DNA of 64,000 nt, from the NCBI GenBank assembly GCA_008694505.1, contig VZDJ01000034.1, positions 2,030,534-2,094,533 of the forward strand. Reading direction: 5' to 3'. Source of the stretch: Cyanoderma ruficeps (Eukaryota; Chordata; Aves; Passeriformes; Timaliidae). A program made the translations under genes and the position numbers. How positions within the stretch are numbered: the first letter of the stretch is position 1; every line of letters starts with the position of its first letter. Under the pieces are notes generated by a model, which worked only from the letters and a program-made list of their open reading frames with translations, ran no database searches and was not told the DNA's origin. Below are positions 10,801-24,300 of the stretch, piece after piece.

Positions 10801-13800
10801 TTTTAAAACTGGAATGAAGATGCTTTGACTCTACCTGTGTAAAACAGAATGAGGTCAGGAGGCTCAATGCTGTATCCCTGGGATGATGGAAGCAGAGCAT
10901 TCTATTGCATAGTTAAACTGAGTTGTTGCAAATTATTTATGTGCTTTTTAACATACGTAAAAGCTTTTGCTACAGGACATCAACATTGGGTTTTTAAAAT
11001 TATTTTTCTACATCAGCATCAGATCACTTCTAAAGAAATTGAAAGCTGTATTTGATAATTTGATTAACACGTTTGTTAAACCTCAGCTAAAACAACAGGA
11101 CAACGGAGAAACTGAATGAGGTTTAGGGTTCAAAAATATTATAATAGTTGATGTGGGTGAAGAAGGTTTTTTGGCTATAGCAGACAAAGAGTTGAGAAAT
11201 GTCAGATTGCTTCTACTGAATAGTGAAAAATATCAGAACACTGAAAGTTACAGATATTCAGCCACCAAAGCTCATGCCATAGTGCTTGCTCATGTCTCTC
11301 TCTCCACTGTCTTTTCCACAGTCCTTAGGAGTAAAACATTGCCTGGCTCCACAAGTGTTCTCCGTGAATTTGCAGCTCTGATGGGAGTTCAGAAAAGAAC
11401 ACAAGGTATTCTATAACTGGGAAGAAGAGAGCCAAGCTGAGCTGTGATTCTCTTAATCCCATGTTTGAATTGAGTCAAACAAATTCCTCCACATTTATTA
11501 CCATTAACAAGGGGAGATTTGGCCCAAGACCTCAAGGAATCGTGTAGGAGCTGCTGTGGCTCCTTTTTCTGGTACCTGAGAGACTCCTCCATTCTCCAAG
11601 GCTGACACTGACCCAAAGAATTCCTTTGGTCTCTGATGGATGGATTTTATTTTTTTTTAGCACACATTTTGCTACATTTAACAGTTGAGAGAGCAGATAT
11701 CATGAGCTTGTCACCTCTGCTGCTACTTGGAGTAGGCAGAGTTGAAGGACGTGTAAGACTGTGGAGTGAAATGACTTCCCTGTGACATGTCTTCAGGGAA
11801 TGAGTGTTCCCAGCAGACTCTGGGAATAGGAATTATGTGTCTGGATATCACTTGTTTTCCATTATTGCCATTTCTATCTTCTGTTAACATTCCTCTGACA
11901 CGAGCCCTTTTTTCTTATTCCCTATGACAGCAGTATTCATGTTGCCAAAACACCCCAGGAGCCCTGCCCTTACTGCAGCCCTCTCTGCATCAAGGCACTA
12001 ACAGTTGACTTTCCTGGAAAAGATAGCAAGGAACTGCCTCCTTATCTTAGGGCTGAAGTTAATGCTGCCCTCTGCCAGCCCAGGGTCTGGGAACACTGAT
12101 CAGATCAGCAGTGATGCCCAAGGGTAGCTGGTGGCTACACCCCAAAGTGTCTGATGCTAAAACATTAAGGAAGGTCTCAAATCCTGTACTCCTAATGCCC
12201 AGGTTTGCACATGGTGGTCCAAGGGTCCAGTCAGGGGTCAGATCTGAGGCAGGAGGTGGGAGTTGTGCTCTCAGCTCTGGCACCTATGGACAAGCAGAGC
12301 CTTCCCTCCGTGCCTGGGTTTGTGCTGATTACCTGATGTCACCACCTTCTTTCATCTGGATTTTCCAAGAGCACCCTGTGGGACCAGAAGTTTGCATCCA
12401 TCTGCTCAGAGTTTGTATGTGCAGCCTTTACTGTACCAGTGCCCTGTGACAGTGACCTGCTCAGGAAACCAAATTTGGTGGCAAATGCCCCAGGGACGTA
12501 CAGGAAGACAATTTTGGAAGGCAAGGTCATTTTCAGACAGAAGCCAGCAGGCTTCTGAGATGGATTGAATTAAGGCATTAATCTTCCAGTTGTTCCTCTC
12601 CTTAGTTCCACATGGCTTGGAGAAGGAAGATATCTAATGGGAACTCTTCACTTCTGGATTCTTTTCATTATCATTTGAAAAGGGAAACTTCATGTCTAGG
12701 ATGCCTGTCTGTGAAAAGCCTGCACAATACAGAGGCAACAAACTCAGATAAAGAAAAATCGTATTTAAAAAATGCTTTTGCTCAAGAAAAAAATAGGAAA
12801 AGGAACCACATCTACCTAGTGCCACCAGGTCAGGATGATTACAGACACAAGCCAGAGAACCACATGTCCTTTTAATACCTACACATGATGGGTGGCCCTT
12901 GCAGCTGGAAAAAGTGAGTAGGGTGTCAAACTGACCCTTGTTTTTACATGTTTGGGCTGCTTTGCCTCCAAAAAAAAACAAGAGTCAGCCATCAGTTACC
13001 AGCATATTGAAGTTTCCAAGCCAGCAAGCTACAAAAAAATTAATTGACTGCTTTTTAGGGCATGGTGACCCACTGGAACGAGCAGGAGCAACAACAGGCT
13101 TCTTTTATAGACTTTGCATTTGGCTGGAAATCACACGCCTCTGTTATTATATAACTTCAGGGATGGTAAGGTGGCATCTTGCCTCTGTCTGCTTAGGGCC
13201 ATCACACTCCCCCTAAGATTGCAACTTATCTTCTATTTTGTATTCTCATACACTTTCCAGTCACCCTCCAACTCCAATTACAGTGCTTTCTTCCCTCATT
13301 TAAGGAGGAATTGTTCTAGTTTTATGCAGAAAAAAAAATCATTATATGATGCATAAAAAATCATCATGTATTTGCCTCATTTTTTTCTGTGCTAACATGT
13401 CACAATGCCTATAGCAAAGGGGAACATAAGGAACTGGTAAGTTTAGACTCTTTGGGGAGGTGAGACATAAATTGTCTCAGAGGTTTGTGCCTTTAGCCCA
13501 GTCCAGGCAGGCTGGGTCAGTGTGTGTTTCTGCTCACAGGATCTGTTCCCACAAAGGATGGTGTGATGCTCAAAGTAAAGAAGACAAGAATGGAGCAGGG
13601 ACTTGCTGTCTTCAGTGGTCCAGGGGACAATCAGGTGTGTCCTGTGTCTCCCTGTGCCCTGCAGCTGGGGCAGCTCAGCCCCCCTGATCAGCCTCTGTCT
13701 GCTCTCCCACTCCTTACCTGCTGATCCACCTCCTTGGACGACAGACCTTGGAGTGTTTTCCCTGAAGCTTCAGCTTCCTGAAGGTGCTGAGGTGACCTCA

Positions 13801-16800
13801 GCAGAACAGAGGTGGGTAAAGGGGTAAGAAGTACCTGAATTTCCATCTTCCCACAGGAAGCACGGGATAGAAGAGAACGAGCTGCAGGGAGCAGGTGACG
13901 TTCTGTTTTTCCTCTTGTCTTTCTCCAAGTCCCTGAATCTGTGGCTGCTGCTACGGAAGGCTAAACATCTCCTTCAGAAAAGCATGAGGTCAAAGAGGAT
14001 TCTGTTCTCTAGAGAATGCAACTGCTGCTGGTGACTGACAGGTTTGCTCAGACTCCAAACATACCAGGATCTTAGTGCCGGGGAGGTGAGAGCTACAAAC
14101 AGTGCAGAATATTTTCATTCTCAGGGCTGGTGGTTGGTAAAAATGCAAAATACTGCATTTGACATAATCTTGCTTTACCCCAACCTTGGAACCAGTGCTG
14201 TCAAAAAAGTGGCTGTCACCTAGATTAAATTCATTAAAGCCACGTGAAGAAATAAAAACAAGGGAGATGACCCAAGGATCACCCTGTATTCTTCTCTCAA
14301 CAGTTGCATTTCAGCTCGAGGAAAGCACTCGGTCACATTAATGTCTGCTACAAGCAGATGTGTTCTCTTCGAAATACATGCACCCACTTATGCTCTGCCT
14401 GCATTAAGTCTGTTACTGGGTTTTTAGGAGCTTTGGCAAGTGCTATCTGTTAATATCTGAAGGTGGGAGTGTTCAGGGAGTTGTCGGAAAGGCTTGCAAG
14501 ACTAGATCTGATCATACCCACCCACACTAATTAACACATTACATAAAAGTACAACAAGTTTCTCTTTGCAAACATCAGAATCACTTGCCCAGGCACTTTC
14601 TGTGCAGTTCTAGAAGAACTTGAGGGACAGACTCTATTGCTTTTTAACCTCAACAGAACAATGGGTGAGTGGGGAGAGTACAGCTCCCACTTTCAGGGCC
14701 CACCTTTTTTGTCATGCTTCTAAAAACATGCCATTGGCAGGGACATGGCTGGAACAACCTTTTTAAAGTTCACTAAGAGTGTCTGAGGGTGAATTTTTTT
14801 CTCATCAAAAACCATAAAATGAAGTATCAAACATGAGGGATCAGATTCCTGTACAAAGGGCTCCTCCTCTCCCTGCCTTGCCTTGCTAATTCTGAAAATC
14901 ACTTCATATAAACAGTGGCCCTTGAAGCCACCTTGAACTGAAAAATCTTCCCATTTAAATTTGGCCTTTTTTTTTTTGTCAGGGGAACTTGTCCCAGACC
15001 AGCTCATGTTTTTCTATCATCCAAATTTTAAACCAGCAGCAATCTCCTGTATAAGAGCAATAGTGAAGACTCTTGTACTTCTTCAGAATTTGGAGCAAGT
15101 AAAACCAATTTCCTCTGAAACTCCTGTGACCTGCTCCTGCAGCTTCACCTGGATTCCTCCAGCATATATAAATGGATTCCCCGATCTCAATTTACTCCAG
15201 ACTCTTGTATGACATCTGGCTTCAAGATGGTGGCACAGAACAGTGCAGTGATGACATAGGAAAACAGAAGTAAAAAAAAAAAAGAATTGTGCAGTGGAGA
15301 GCAAGAGGCAGCAGAGAGAGCGGGGAAAGTCAAAATTAAAATAAGTCAAAAGGCGGAAATTCCTCGGAGAAGGCCTTAGGCTTCAACAAAGCTTGTCCAC
15401 ATTTGCAGCACTTCAGGATTACCCAACCCTACCCTTATGTGGGAAGGTCCCAGCAGACCTCAGCAGCATTCCAGAGGAGCTCTTCTATTAAAAAAAAAAA
15501 GTGCTCAGTGTCTCCATCCACGTTTGCAGTTGCTTGCTGGACGGAGACTGTCCCATCTCACAACACTCACCAGGGAAGGAACTCTCTTACCCAACTCTTC
15601 CTGGCTATCTGAAAAGCAAAGTCAATGTTTTCCTCATTATTTTCTGTTTGCTGCAACTCTCTCCCCCACTGTGACTGCTATTTGACCTGCTGTCCGCTCT
15701 GGGACCCTGGGGGGAGAGAGAGGGAGTTGTGTGTGTGTGTGAGAGGAGAGAGATGATGAGGCTCAGCTATGTCCTGACTTGTTTATATTCATCAGAAAGA
15801 AATCAACAGCACTTAGTGTGTGAGACAACTCTGGAGATAGGGAACATCTTTTGTGTGGTGCAGGGAAAGACCAGATCTGTTTAAGGGACAGGATTTAGGG
15901 ATGAATGGGGATTCCAGTGTGCGTTTTCACCTCCCTTTTGCATTAGGAAGTTACAATAAACAATCTCAGCACAAAGGTTTAATTTCAAGGGGACACTGCT
16001 CTTTCACCACAGTTGTTCACTCTTGCAGCTCCAAGCCTGGCACCCAGCTGGGATTAATGAGGAACTGGAATGGATCAGAGAGCACAAGGGGAAGTTGGTA
16101 TCACCATCCCCTCCTCTCCCAAACCTCTCCTGATAAACCTGTTACCTTCAGTGTTTCAGGCAGATCCTGGAAGTGTTCTTCCCTCACGGCACTTGACTTT
16201 TCAGTGAGATGGGCTTCTCAAAAAACTTGACCAAAAAAAAAAAAAAAAGCTGGAAGCATTTATTAGGGTGAGCCTCAAAATCACAGAGATTGAAGTTTCT
16301 TTTCACCCTCTCCAGAGAGCCTCAGACATCCAGGAATTCCAAGGAAAACTGCATTTTAAGAAATATGTTCAGAGATGTCACAGTGCTCCAGGTTATAGTT
16401 CTGCACTGACTGAGGGAGGAGAGCCCCTTCAAACACTCACCCAGGCAGAGGGACTTCAACAGAGGCACTTCTGGCAGCATCTTCCTCTTGGAGAGCTCCA
16501 GAAGGGAGAAATCCAGGGGTCTGCTGCAAGATCAGACCTGATTTTAACATTCACACCTTTGTACCTCAGTAGCAGGTCTCCATTCAACATGGAGAACCAA
16601 AGGAATATTTTAAACGAAGCTCACAGCTTTTCTGCTGTACCTCAGATGTCTTTTAGGAGAGGACATATTTTTGGCATATGGGTTTTTTCCTCGTTTAAAT
16701 TTTTGTATCGAACCTCTTGGTCTATGAACAAATACTGCTTTTCCTTTCTATAACACATTGCATTTGAATTTGCTGATCTTTTGACAGACATTTAGGTAGT

Positions 16801-18234
16801 CAGACTTGCAATTTTGAGGTAGGGAAACACTAGAAATATCTGCTTTTCAGGTCAGGGTGCTCTTTCAGATGATGCATTTTGCTCCAAGCCACACAGGACA
16901 TCTAAGGGAAAGACTGAAATTCGAGTCAGGAGCCCTAAATTCACTCCTTTTACCACACATCCATCCTTGAGGCACTTCATTCAGGTGTCTCCAGTCAGAC
17001 TTGCTACTTCCTGTATTGCAATTCTATGAATTCCTCTGTTAGTAGTGCTCCAATGTGCTGCTCGCTGCATTTTGCACAGGAATGCAGCGTTGCCCTTCCC
17101 AGGCTGTCAAAGAGAATATTTCATTACAAAAATAAATAATGTCTAGCTGCTTCAGGCACCTCAGTCCAAGTATATTTAGCACTTTTGGTTGATCAGTGCC
17201 TGATTCAATGTCCCTAAAGCACAATGGGTTTATTCCCAGATGAATTCAAAATGCATTTAATCAGGTCTTTGCTAAATGTGCTCCCAAATTTCACATCTCA
17301 TGAGCACGACAGTCCTGCCTCTGAGAGCATTATTCCACTTCACTGTGCAGATTGATACAATGGATTTTCCTCTCCATGGATTATGTCAGTGAATGTATGT
17401 TTGCACAACCAGGCTCTAGTTTTAGTTCTAGATTTAGTTCATCCCCAAAGTGCTGCTGCCTACGTGTGTGGCAATCTGGGATTAATGCTAAAAATATATT
17501 TATATTTTATCATAAATGAACACAAAAAAATCAGAACGACAATTTCACATATGAGTTCAGTGACAGAAAGAATTAAACTATTTAAACTCTCAGCTCTGCT
17601 GCCTGAGCCTTCCTGACCAGCCTCCACAGGGGAAGTACAACAGCTTTTTTGGGCCCAGAAGGAGAAGTCCTGGGTGGCCTTTAGCAAAGAAAACATTGCT
17701 TCACGGTTTGCTCCTTCCCCAGTGTGTGCTGGGGACAGCTTCATCATGGGATGGGAAGTGAAGAAAGAGAAGGAAGCATCCATTAAATGTCCATATCTTT
17801 TAGTTCTTTAAAGTAATTTTGAAGTTCCCCATTCAAAAAGCTGAAATGAAACCAGTGGCAGTTCCTCCAGACAGAGGGCAAAAAGTGTGTTTGGGATGGG
17901 ATGTGCTGCCCGTCCACTGAGACAGCCCACAGACACTTAAGAAAACAAAAATCACATCTTAAAACTAGAAGTAGATTTAACAGTTGAACTCTAAAGAATT
18001 AAACACCACAGAACCATTTCACACTTTGTTTTTCTTTCCAAGGGTCCATAGTCCACTCACTCAATCCTGTGCAAAGGTCATGTTACTATGGATATGACCT
18101 GCAAGAAATGTGTTGCCTCAGAGCAGCACAAGTCACATGAACAGGCTGAAAGCCAAGACTTGCTGATTCACAGTCCTGTAGGATTTTCATGCTTGTGCTG
18201 GGGTCACTGCAGAACAGTCCTTGTGCCATCAGGT
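7870..18234. other. intergenic DNA and DHRS3 3' flank, no further gene supported
   Basis: I see only short, unconvincing ORFs. A possible but unrecognised exon lies at 13540-13634 (described as a finding). A GT run and GA-rich stretch lies near 15715-15755, and a 16-base A run near 16233. The right part must contain the 3' UTR of DHRS3 on the minus strand. In mammals VPS13D neighbours DHRS3 on this side, but I did not recognise any VPS13D coding exon. Confidence 0.45.
17229..17234 (-). promoter_or_regulatory. DHRS3: candidate poly(A) signal of DHRS3
   Basis: This is the first canonical AATAAA (plus strand TTTATT) that I find downstream of the DHRS3 stop codon. It would give a 3' UTR of about 1 kb. 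A second AATAAA lies at 16259-16264 and would give about 2 kb. Neither is proven; transcript ends would decide. Confidence 0.35.
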
Positions 18235-18319
18235 CTATGTTCGTCCTTTAAAAGTGTTCATGCAGGTGTAGCTCCCAGAAAACTTGTGGATTTCTTCAAG
18301 TGCTGCCTGGGGGAGAATG
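18235..18319 (-). CDS. DHRS3: DHRS3 coding exon 6 (terminal)
   Basis: 85 coding bases finishing the protein: (S)[15 protein letters not shown], then [12 protein letters not shown] and a TAG stop at 18237-18235. The acceptor is CTTCTACTCCAG|C, which completes the Ser codon split with exon 5. The C-terminal sequence matches the known DHRS3 end almost exactly. Confidence 0.96.
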
Positions 18320-21300
18320 CTGGAGTAGAAGCAGAAAGAAAATGAGCAGATGAGACAAACCCCTCAATTTACCATGAGACATATGTAAATACGCATTGAC
18401 GTATATAAATATACCAACTCAAAAATCAGCTAGTGAGAGACACAGACAAAACTGGAATCAGTTTCCTGCTGTGAGGAGGCCTACAGGGAATAAGTTCCAT
18501 CCAGTCATTCCTTCTCTACAGAAACATTTATCCAAAAAAGTCTGTAAAAGCTGTAACTTGGAAAATACCATCATGCTTTATTCCTTCTAAATACCGTACT
18601 CTTGATAAACACAAATTTAACCTGAATTCTCTTGTTAACCTGCCATCTGGTTGTCCAAGGTGTGTGGCCTTATGCTAAGGTATGGATAGAGACCTGATTT
18701 CCTGACAGCTCCAGTAATGGAAAACAACCTATTAATTCTCACAATAAAATGGAACAGCCCTGTCTCTTGTCGACAGAATTTCTGGGAACTTTTACCCCAA
18801 ATTTTACATTCAAACCAAAGCATTTACTGTGAATTATTTTTTCTTGTTTGAAATGCAATACTGAAATTATTTTCCACAGAAGTCTCATTGCCTTGTTTCA
18901 CTTCCTGACTGCAGCAGCTTTTCCAAACGCTTTGCTGCAAACTGTCATGGAAACACAACAGCGAATGTCCTTTCTCAGTGGTTGTTCCAGGATATGAACT
19001 TAGGATTTTTTTTCCTTAGGGACCTTAAAATTTCGGTCCTGATCATACACAAAAATATTGATTCAATAGTTTCACTGATGTAACACAGGCAATGCTCTCT
19101 AAATGGAGGTGGGATGTCCAGGCCTTATGGTTCAGAAATCCTGCACTGTAAAAAGCCTGGAGTCCAACAAGTGACTTAATAAATCCCAATCAACTACCTG
19201 TGTAAGTTAATTATTATGAAATCCCCTAGACAAAAATTCAGTTTACACCTCAGGAATCCAAATTTTGGGAATGAAACTGGTTTCAGATGGTGTTATAAAA
19301 AGAGGAAATATGTCCAAAGGGAATCTCAGGAAGTGTCTCCCTTTTGCTTCCATGACTGTCTTTCAAGGGAAGAGATGAGAGAGCAGCTCTGGTCAGCCTG
19401 AGCTTTGCCTCAGGGAACAGACACAGAACCAACCTTCCCTCCATGGCCAGGCTGTTGCTGGGCAAAGGAAATACTCACCTTTTTAGGATAACAAGAACAT
19501 GCATTGTCCATGGAAGGAGCAGAAAGGCTTGATTCGTCTGAACAGCTTCTACCGTCCTCCTGGCCACTGTCTCTGGCTTGAGAGGAGGAAAGAGACTAGG
19601 GAACCTGAAAAAAGAAAATAAACAATAAGATAATTGCAAGTGAACCAAGCTCCTTCTTTAAGGTGTCACTGTCCAAGTCCTCCAGGCTATTGCTGGTTAC
19701 TGGCCTTCAAACATGCCCAGGACTGGCTATGTCTCTGAGAGGCAGAAAATTCCAGTTCCAGGCAAAAAGCCCAAAAGCAGAAAGCCCAGTTCCAACCAGT
19801 ACCACTGGGTTTGCTAAACAGTTAAGAATGCACATGTTGGTGACCTCAGGGAGAAGTGGCAGAGAGTAACCAGAGCCCTGATTCAGGGCTTTTCTTAATT
19901 TGAATGCAAACCAATACCAAATGCTGTCTTTTCAGTGATGGTGTTTTTCCTTTTACTCTCTGTTCCACTTTGCTTGATTCAAATCTTGACAGGTGAAAGA
20001 CAAATATTTTCCTCTGTTGCTTTTAATACCAAACATAAGGCTTTTCCCAGCTCCTGCAATAGCTTGAAGCTGTAGATTTTCTTGACTAAGAGAGCACAGT
20101 CTGTATTTACAAGTTATTTTACCCATTGTACAAGATTAATTTGGACAGCCATTACTTGTTCTCTTGGACAGGGGTAAAAAGGAGGTACTGATAGTCTCAC
20201 TTCAGTAAGTGGCTGTCATTCCTTTCACTGGGAAAGGATTAAGTATTCCAGTGAATAAAGAAGGAACTTGTACTGTTAATTCTCAAGTAATCTGTAGACT
20301 GGTCCTTTTGCATGACCTCAATTGCTTCCCCTCCCTCTCTGGTATGGTTTGAACACATGCAGAGAGAAACAGCCTCCAGTTCCCTCTGCAGCAGCCAATG
20401 TCTGCCCCAGCACAGGCTGCAGGAATATCCCAGCACACTGAGGGAACCAGTCTGATGAGTCCCAGGTGGCCTGAAGTGACCCTCTGTTCCCAGGCAGCCA
20501 AATGAGACATCAAATTCTCTTAACTAAATGAAGCATTAATTAGGAGTGTATTCTGATGATTCATTTAAAATGAGATGCTTTATTCTAGTTCCCCTGGACT
20601 GACCTGATTCTCATGCCCTGGAACATCTCTGTGCTGGTGTGGAAGGGCAGGACTGTGGTGGCATTCACTCCAGGACAGTCCAGCAGCCCCAGGGTCAGGC
20701 TCTCCATGAAAGCAAAGGATGAGGCTTTGGAGGTGCAATAGTCAATGGCACCAGGGATGGCTGACAAGGCCAGGACAGAGTTCAGGCAAACAATGTGCCC
20801 ATTCTGCAGCTCCAGCATCCTTGGCAGGAATGCTTTGGTGGTCTGAAGAAGAAGAAAGTTAAAAGAAGAAAAGGAAAGGAAAAAAAAAAAAGATTTGCTC
20901 AGCAGTGATACAACAAAACCAGCATTGATCAAAAAACGTCACACAGACACAACAAGCCCAAGTGTCCTGTTCATTATGTCAGGAAAGGAGTGGCACAGGA
21001 CCTTGCTGCTTTGTCATTTTCTGAGAGTCTAAGTGGGCAAAGTTTGTGCAGAAACACAACGAAAGTCTTCCCTAGCACATATATAAGCAGTACCCCCAGA
21101 TAAGAGCCATGAACAGAATGCCTTCTAGGCTTAAGGACTTTCACGGGATAAAGTCTTCAACTAAGTGATGAAATCACACAAAGTCCTTTTTCATTTCTAT
21201 TGTCTGATTCAAAATGGACTGAGTTTCACAGTTCCCCTTCCCTGTAGTCCCACAATCCTCTGATGTTCCCTTCACATCACCATACAGGAAATTCCTCTGG

Positions 21301-24300
21301 GAGCTCAGGCTTTGACAAAGACATCAAATGTTTTACTGGAAATCACAGAATGGGAATAAAGAGCATCAAATACTGAGTACTATGGAAAAAATTGTATTTA
21401 TTTTTGATCTCTTTCCTCTGGTCCTTGCCCCCCACATTGTTTTTTCTCTCTTGTTTTCAAGACAGACTGGTTTTACCAAGCACCCCTTAGAAAGACCTAC
21501 TGGCTGTGATCTGTCACTCTCCTCCCCAACTCTGACTACATGGGACACAAGAGATTATCTCACCCAGAACTGTCCCAGGGTGTTTATGTGCTGGGATTTG
21601 AGCAGTGCATCATCGTCGCTGTCCATCAGGCTCTTCCCATGCACCACAGCAGCATTGTTCACCAGGATGGTGATGTCACCCACCTGCAAAAAAACCCAAA
21701 TTACTTGTGACAAATTATTCTCTCCTCACAAATCAGCCATTTCCATTAGAGCCGAATAGCCATTATTGCCCAAATACATTTTTTATTTTCATAGCTTTTG
21801 ATATTCTTGCCTATGGGCTTTGTAATCCTTTGGATCACCTTACAAAGCTGGATTTCGTACGATCTTATCTGCATGGTCACCCTTCTTTTTTCCCAATGTA
21901 TTTTTTTTCTCATCAAATACTGAATCACAGAATCACAGAATTGTTAAGGTCAGAAACGACCTTTGAGATCATCAAGTCCAACCATCAGCCAGCTCCACCA
22001 CTGTGCTCAGCACTAACCCACGTCCCCAGCAGCCAAATCCACCTGTTTTTCAATGCTTTCAGGGATGGTGCCTCCACTTCTGCCCTGGGCAGCCTGTTCT
22101 GATGCTTTACAACCCTTTCCATGAAAACGTTTTCACTAATATCCAATCTAAACCTCCCTTGGTGCAACTTGAGGCTGTTTCCTCTCATCCTGTCCTTGCT
22201 CCCTGGGAGCAGAGCCTGACACTCCCTGGCTGCACCCTCCTGTCAGAGCTGTGCAGAGCCAAAAGGCCCTCCTGAGCTTCCTCTTCTTCAGAGTGAGTCC
22301 CCCCAGCTTCTTCAGCCCCTTCACAAGGAATGTTGTCCCTGACCTTTTCCCTCACGGCCTTGGCTTGCCGATAGACTTCCTCCCGATTTCCTACATCACA
22401 GATGAAGTAGTGGCACTCTGTCCCCATCATCCTGATCTCCTCCGTGGTCTCCTTCAGGCATTTCTCAGTCCGACCCCACAGGATGATCTGCAGCAAGAAA
22501 CTTTTGTTAGAGTCAGACTGCTTCTGTTTCATATCTAAAATAATTAAAACATGCTTCTGACTTCAGCAGTTCGATGGAAATCTTTTGTGTGTTTTCACTG
22601 CCAGGGCTGTTGTTTTGCTTCATTTAAGACAAGCAATGACTTTCTGTTACATGGGGAGTATCAAGTGGGACTGTGTCCCACTGCTGATCCCGTTTTACAG
22701 ATTCTTTACAAGCTTCACAAACTAAAACAAAAAATCAGATTTTAAGCCTAACATGACTGGTATATGGAACATTTGGGAATTTTTCTGTATCATGTAATTT
22801 CAAATCTCTCCCTGTTGTTGCTACACACATGGACAGAATGACAAATTTACCGTAAAACCACAGACCTTCCTGATTATCTGGTGTGTTCTCTACTTCTTGT
22901 TTTGTGTTTGGAGACAAAATCTGCTCTGCTGTAAAATGTACTTTTTCAGCCTAGCCATTACTTGCAATGCTGATTTGCAGGCTGCTGTCTCAGGTGCATT
23001 CCAAACAAGTGCTCATCCTACTGCAGACTTCTAAAGTGAGAAATTTCAAGCATTAATTTCTTTTGCAGCTCCTATATGCAGGATGTCACTCGCCACTCCC
23101 TTTTAACACAGTAAAAATTAAACATTGCCTTTTGTAAAAAAGAAAATCCTGAATATTCATGGAACAAACACTCAAATAATGGAGCATGGATTTGGTTTAC
23201 AATGAGACATAACCAGCCAACCCTATCTGCACTTCTACACTATCAGTGAGGTCAGAAATAGAAATAACTTGAAAAGTCACCAGGTTCATTAACTTTCATC
23301 ACAGGGCTTTGTCCAGTATAATTCTTTCTAGTGAGGCAAAAACATCAAGTTTCAGATGGGACTTCCACCACTGTCCTTCAAACATTAATCTGCAGCTAAA
23401 CAGATTTAACCACAATACTTTTTCTCAGTACACAACCTTATTTTCTATTTCTTTTAAGGCTACTGGAAGGAATATAATTTCATCTCTGTTACCTAAGACA
23501 TCTACGAATGAATTGATCTATTGTTTTTGCTCTTCAACTAAGTCTTCTCAGCACTCATCATGTTATAAATGGTGAGTCACTGTCGTTCTGCAAAAAATAA
23601 ATTACTGAATGGAGCATGTTACTACAATCAGCTGACTGCTCTGTGACTCTAAAAGCAAGATCCAAAAGAGGAAGAAGAAATGGTTGCTGCATTGAAAATG
23701 CAAAATTATGCTGCTATTTCCACACACGTCATCCAGGCTTATAGTTCCTTCTCACAATACTGTGTATTGAATCTGTATAAATCTGACCAGTAGATTGATT
23801 TTTTAATGGTTAAAAATAAGCACACTGAAAACTTCAAAGATTAAAGAACCTTTGAGTTTTCCAAAAGTCAAAAGAACAGAAAGAAAAAGGTCTGAATTGC
23901 ATCACTGCTTATAGCTCAATCCCTGCAAATAACTTAACAACAGCAAGATAAACGTAAAAAAATTATGTGTGCAGTATTAACCCACAACAAATCCCTGGCA
24001 GGGAGCTTTAACATGCTTATTTTTAAGGACTAGTTAAGCTTATCTCATAACTGGTACTAAAACTAATCTCTGCCAGGGTCAAAGAGCTCTTCAGTGTACC
24101 TGAGCAAGGCTAAAACGCCGAAGTGCTCAAATCCTCAACCATTTCCTAAATGAGTTACATTTACAATTAATCCCATTTCCATGTCATTGGCACATCTGTG
24201 AACACAAACACACCCAGACTGATAAGATTTATATCCACAATTCTCCAGAGCACTAACGAATCTGGTTAACCAGAAACTTCAGAGCGTGTATAAATATGCC

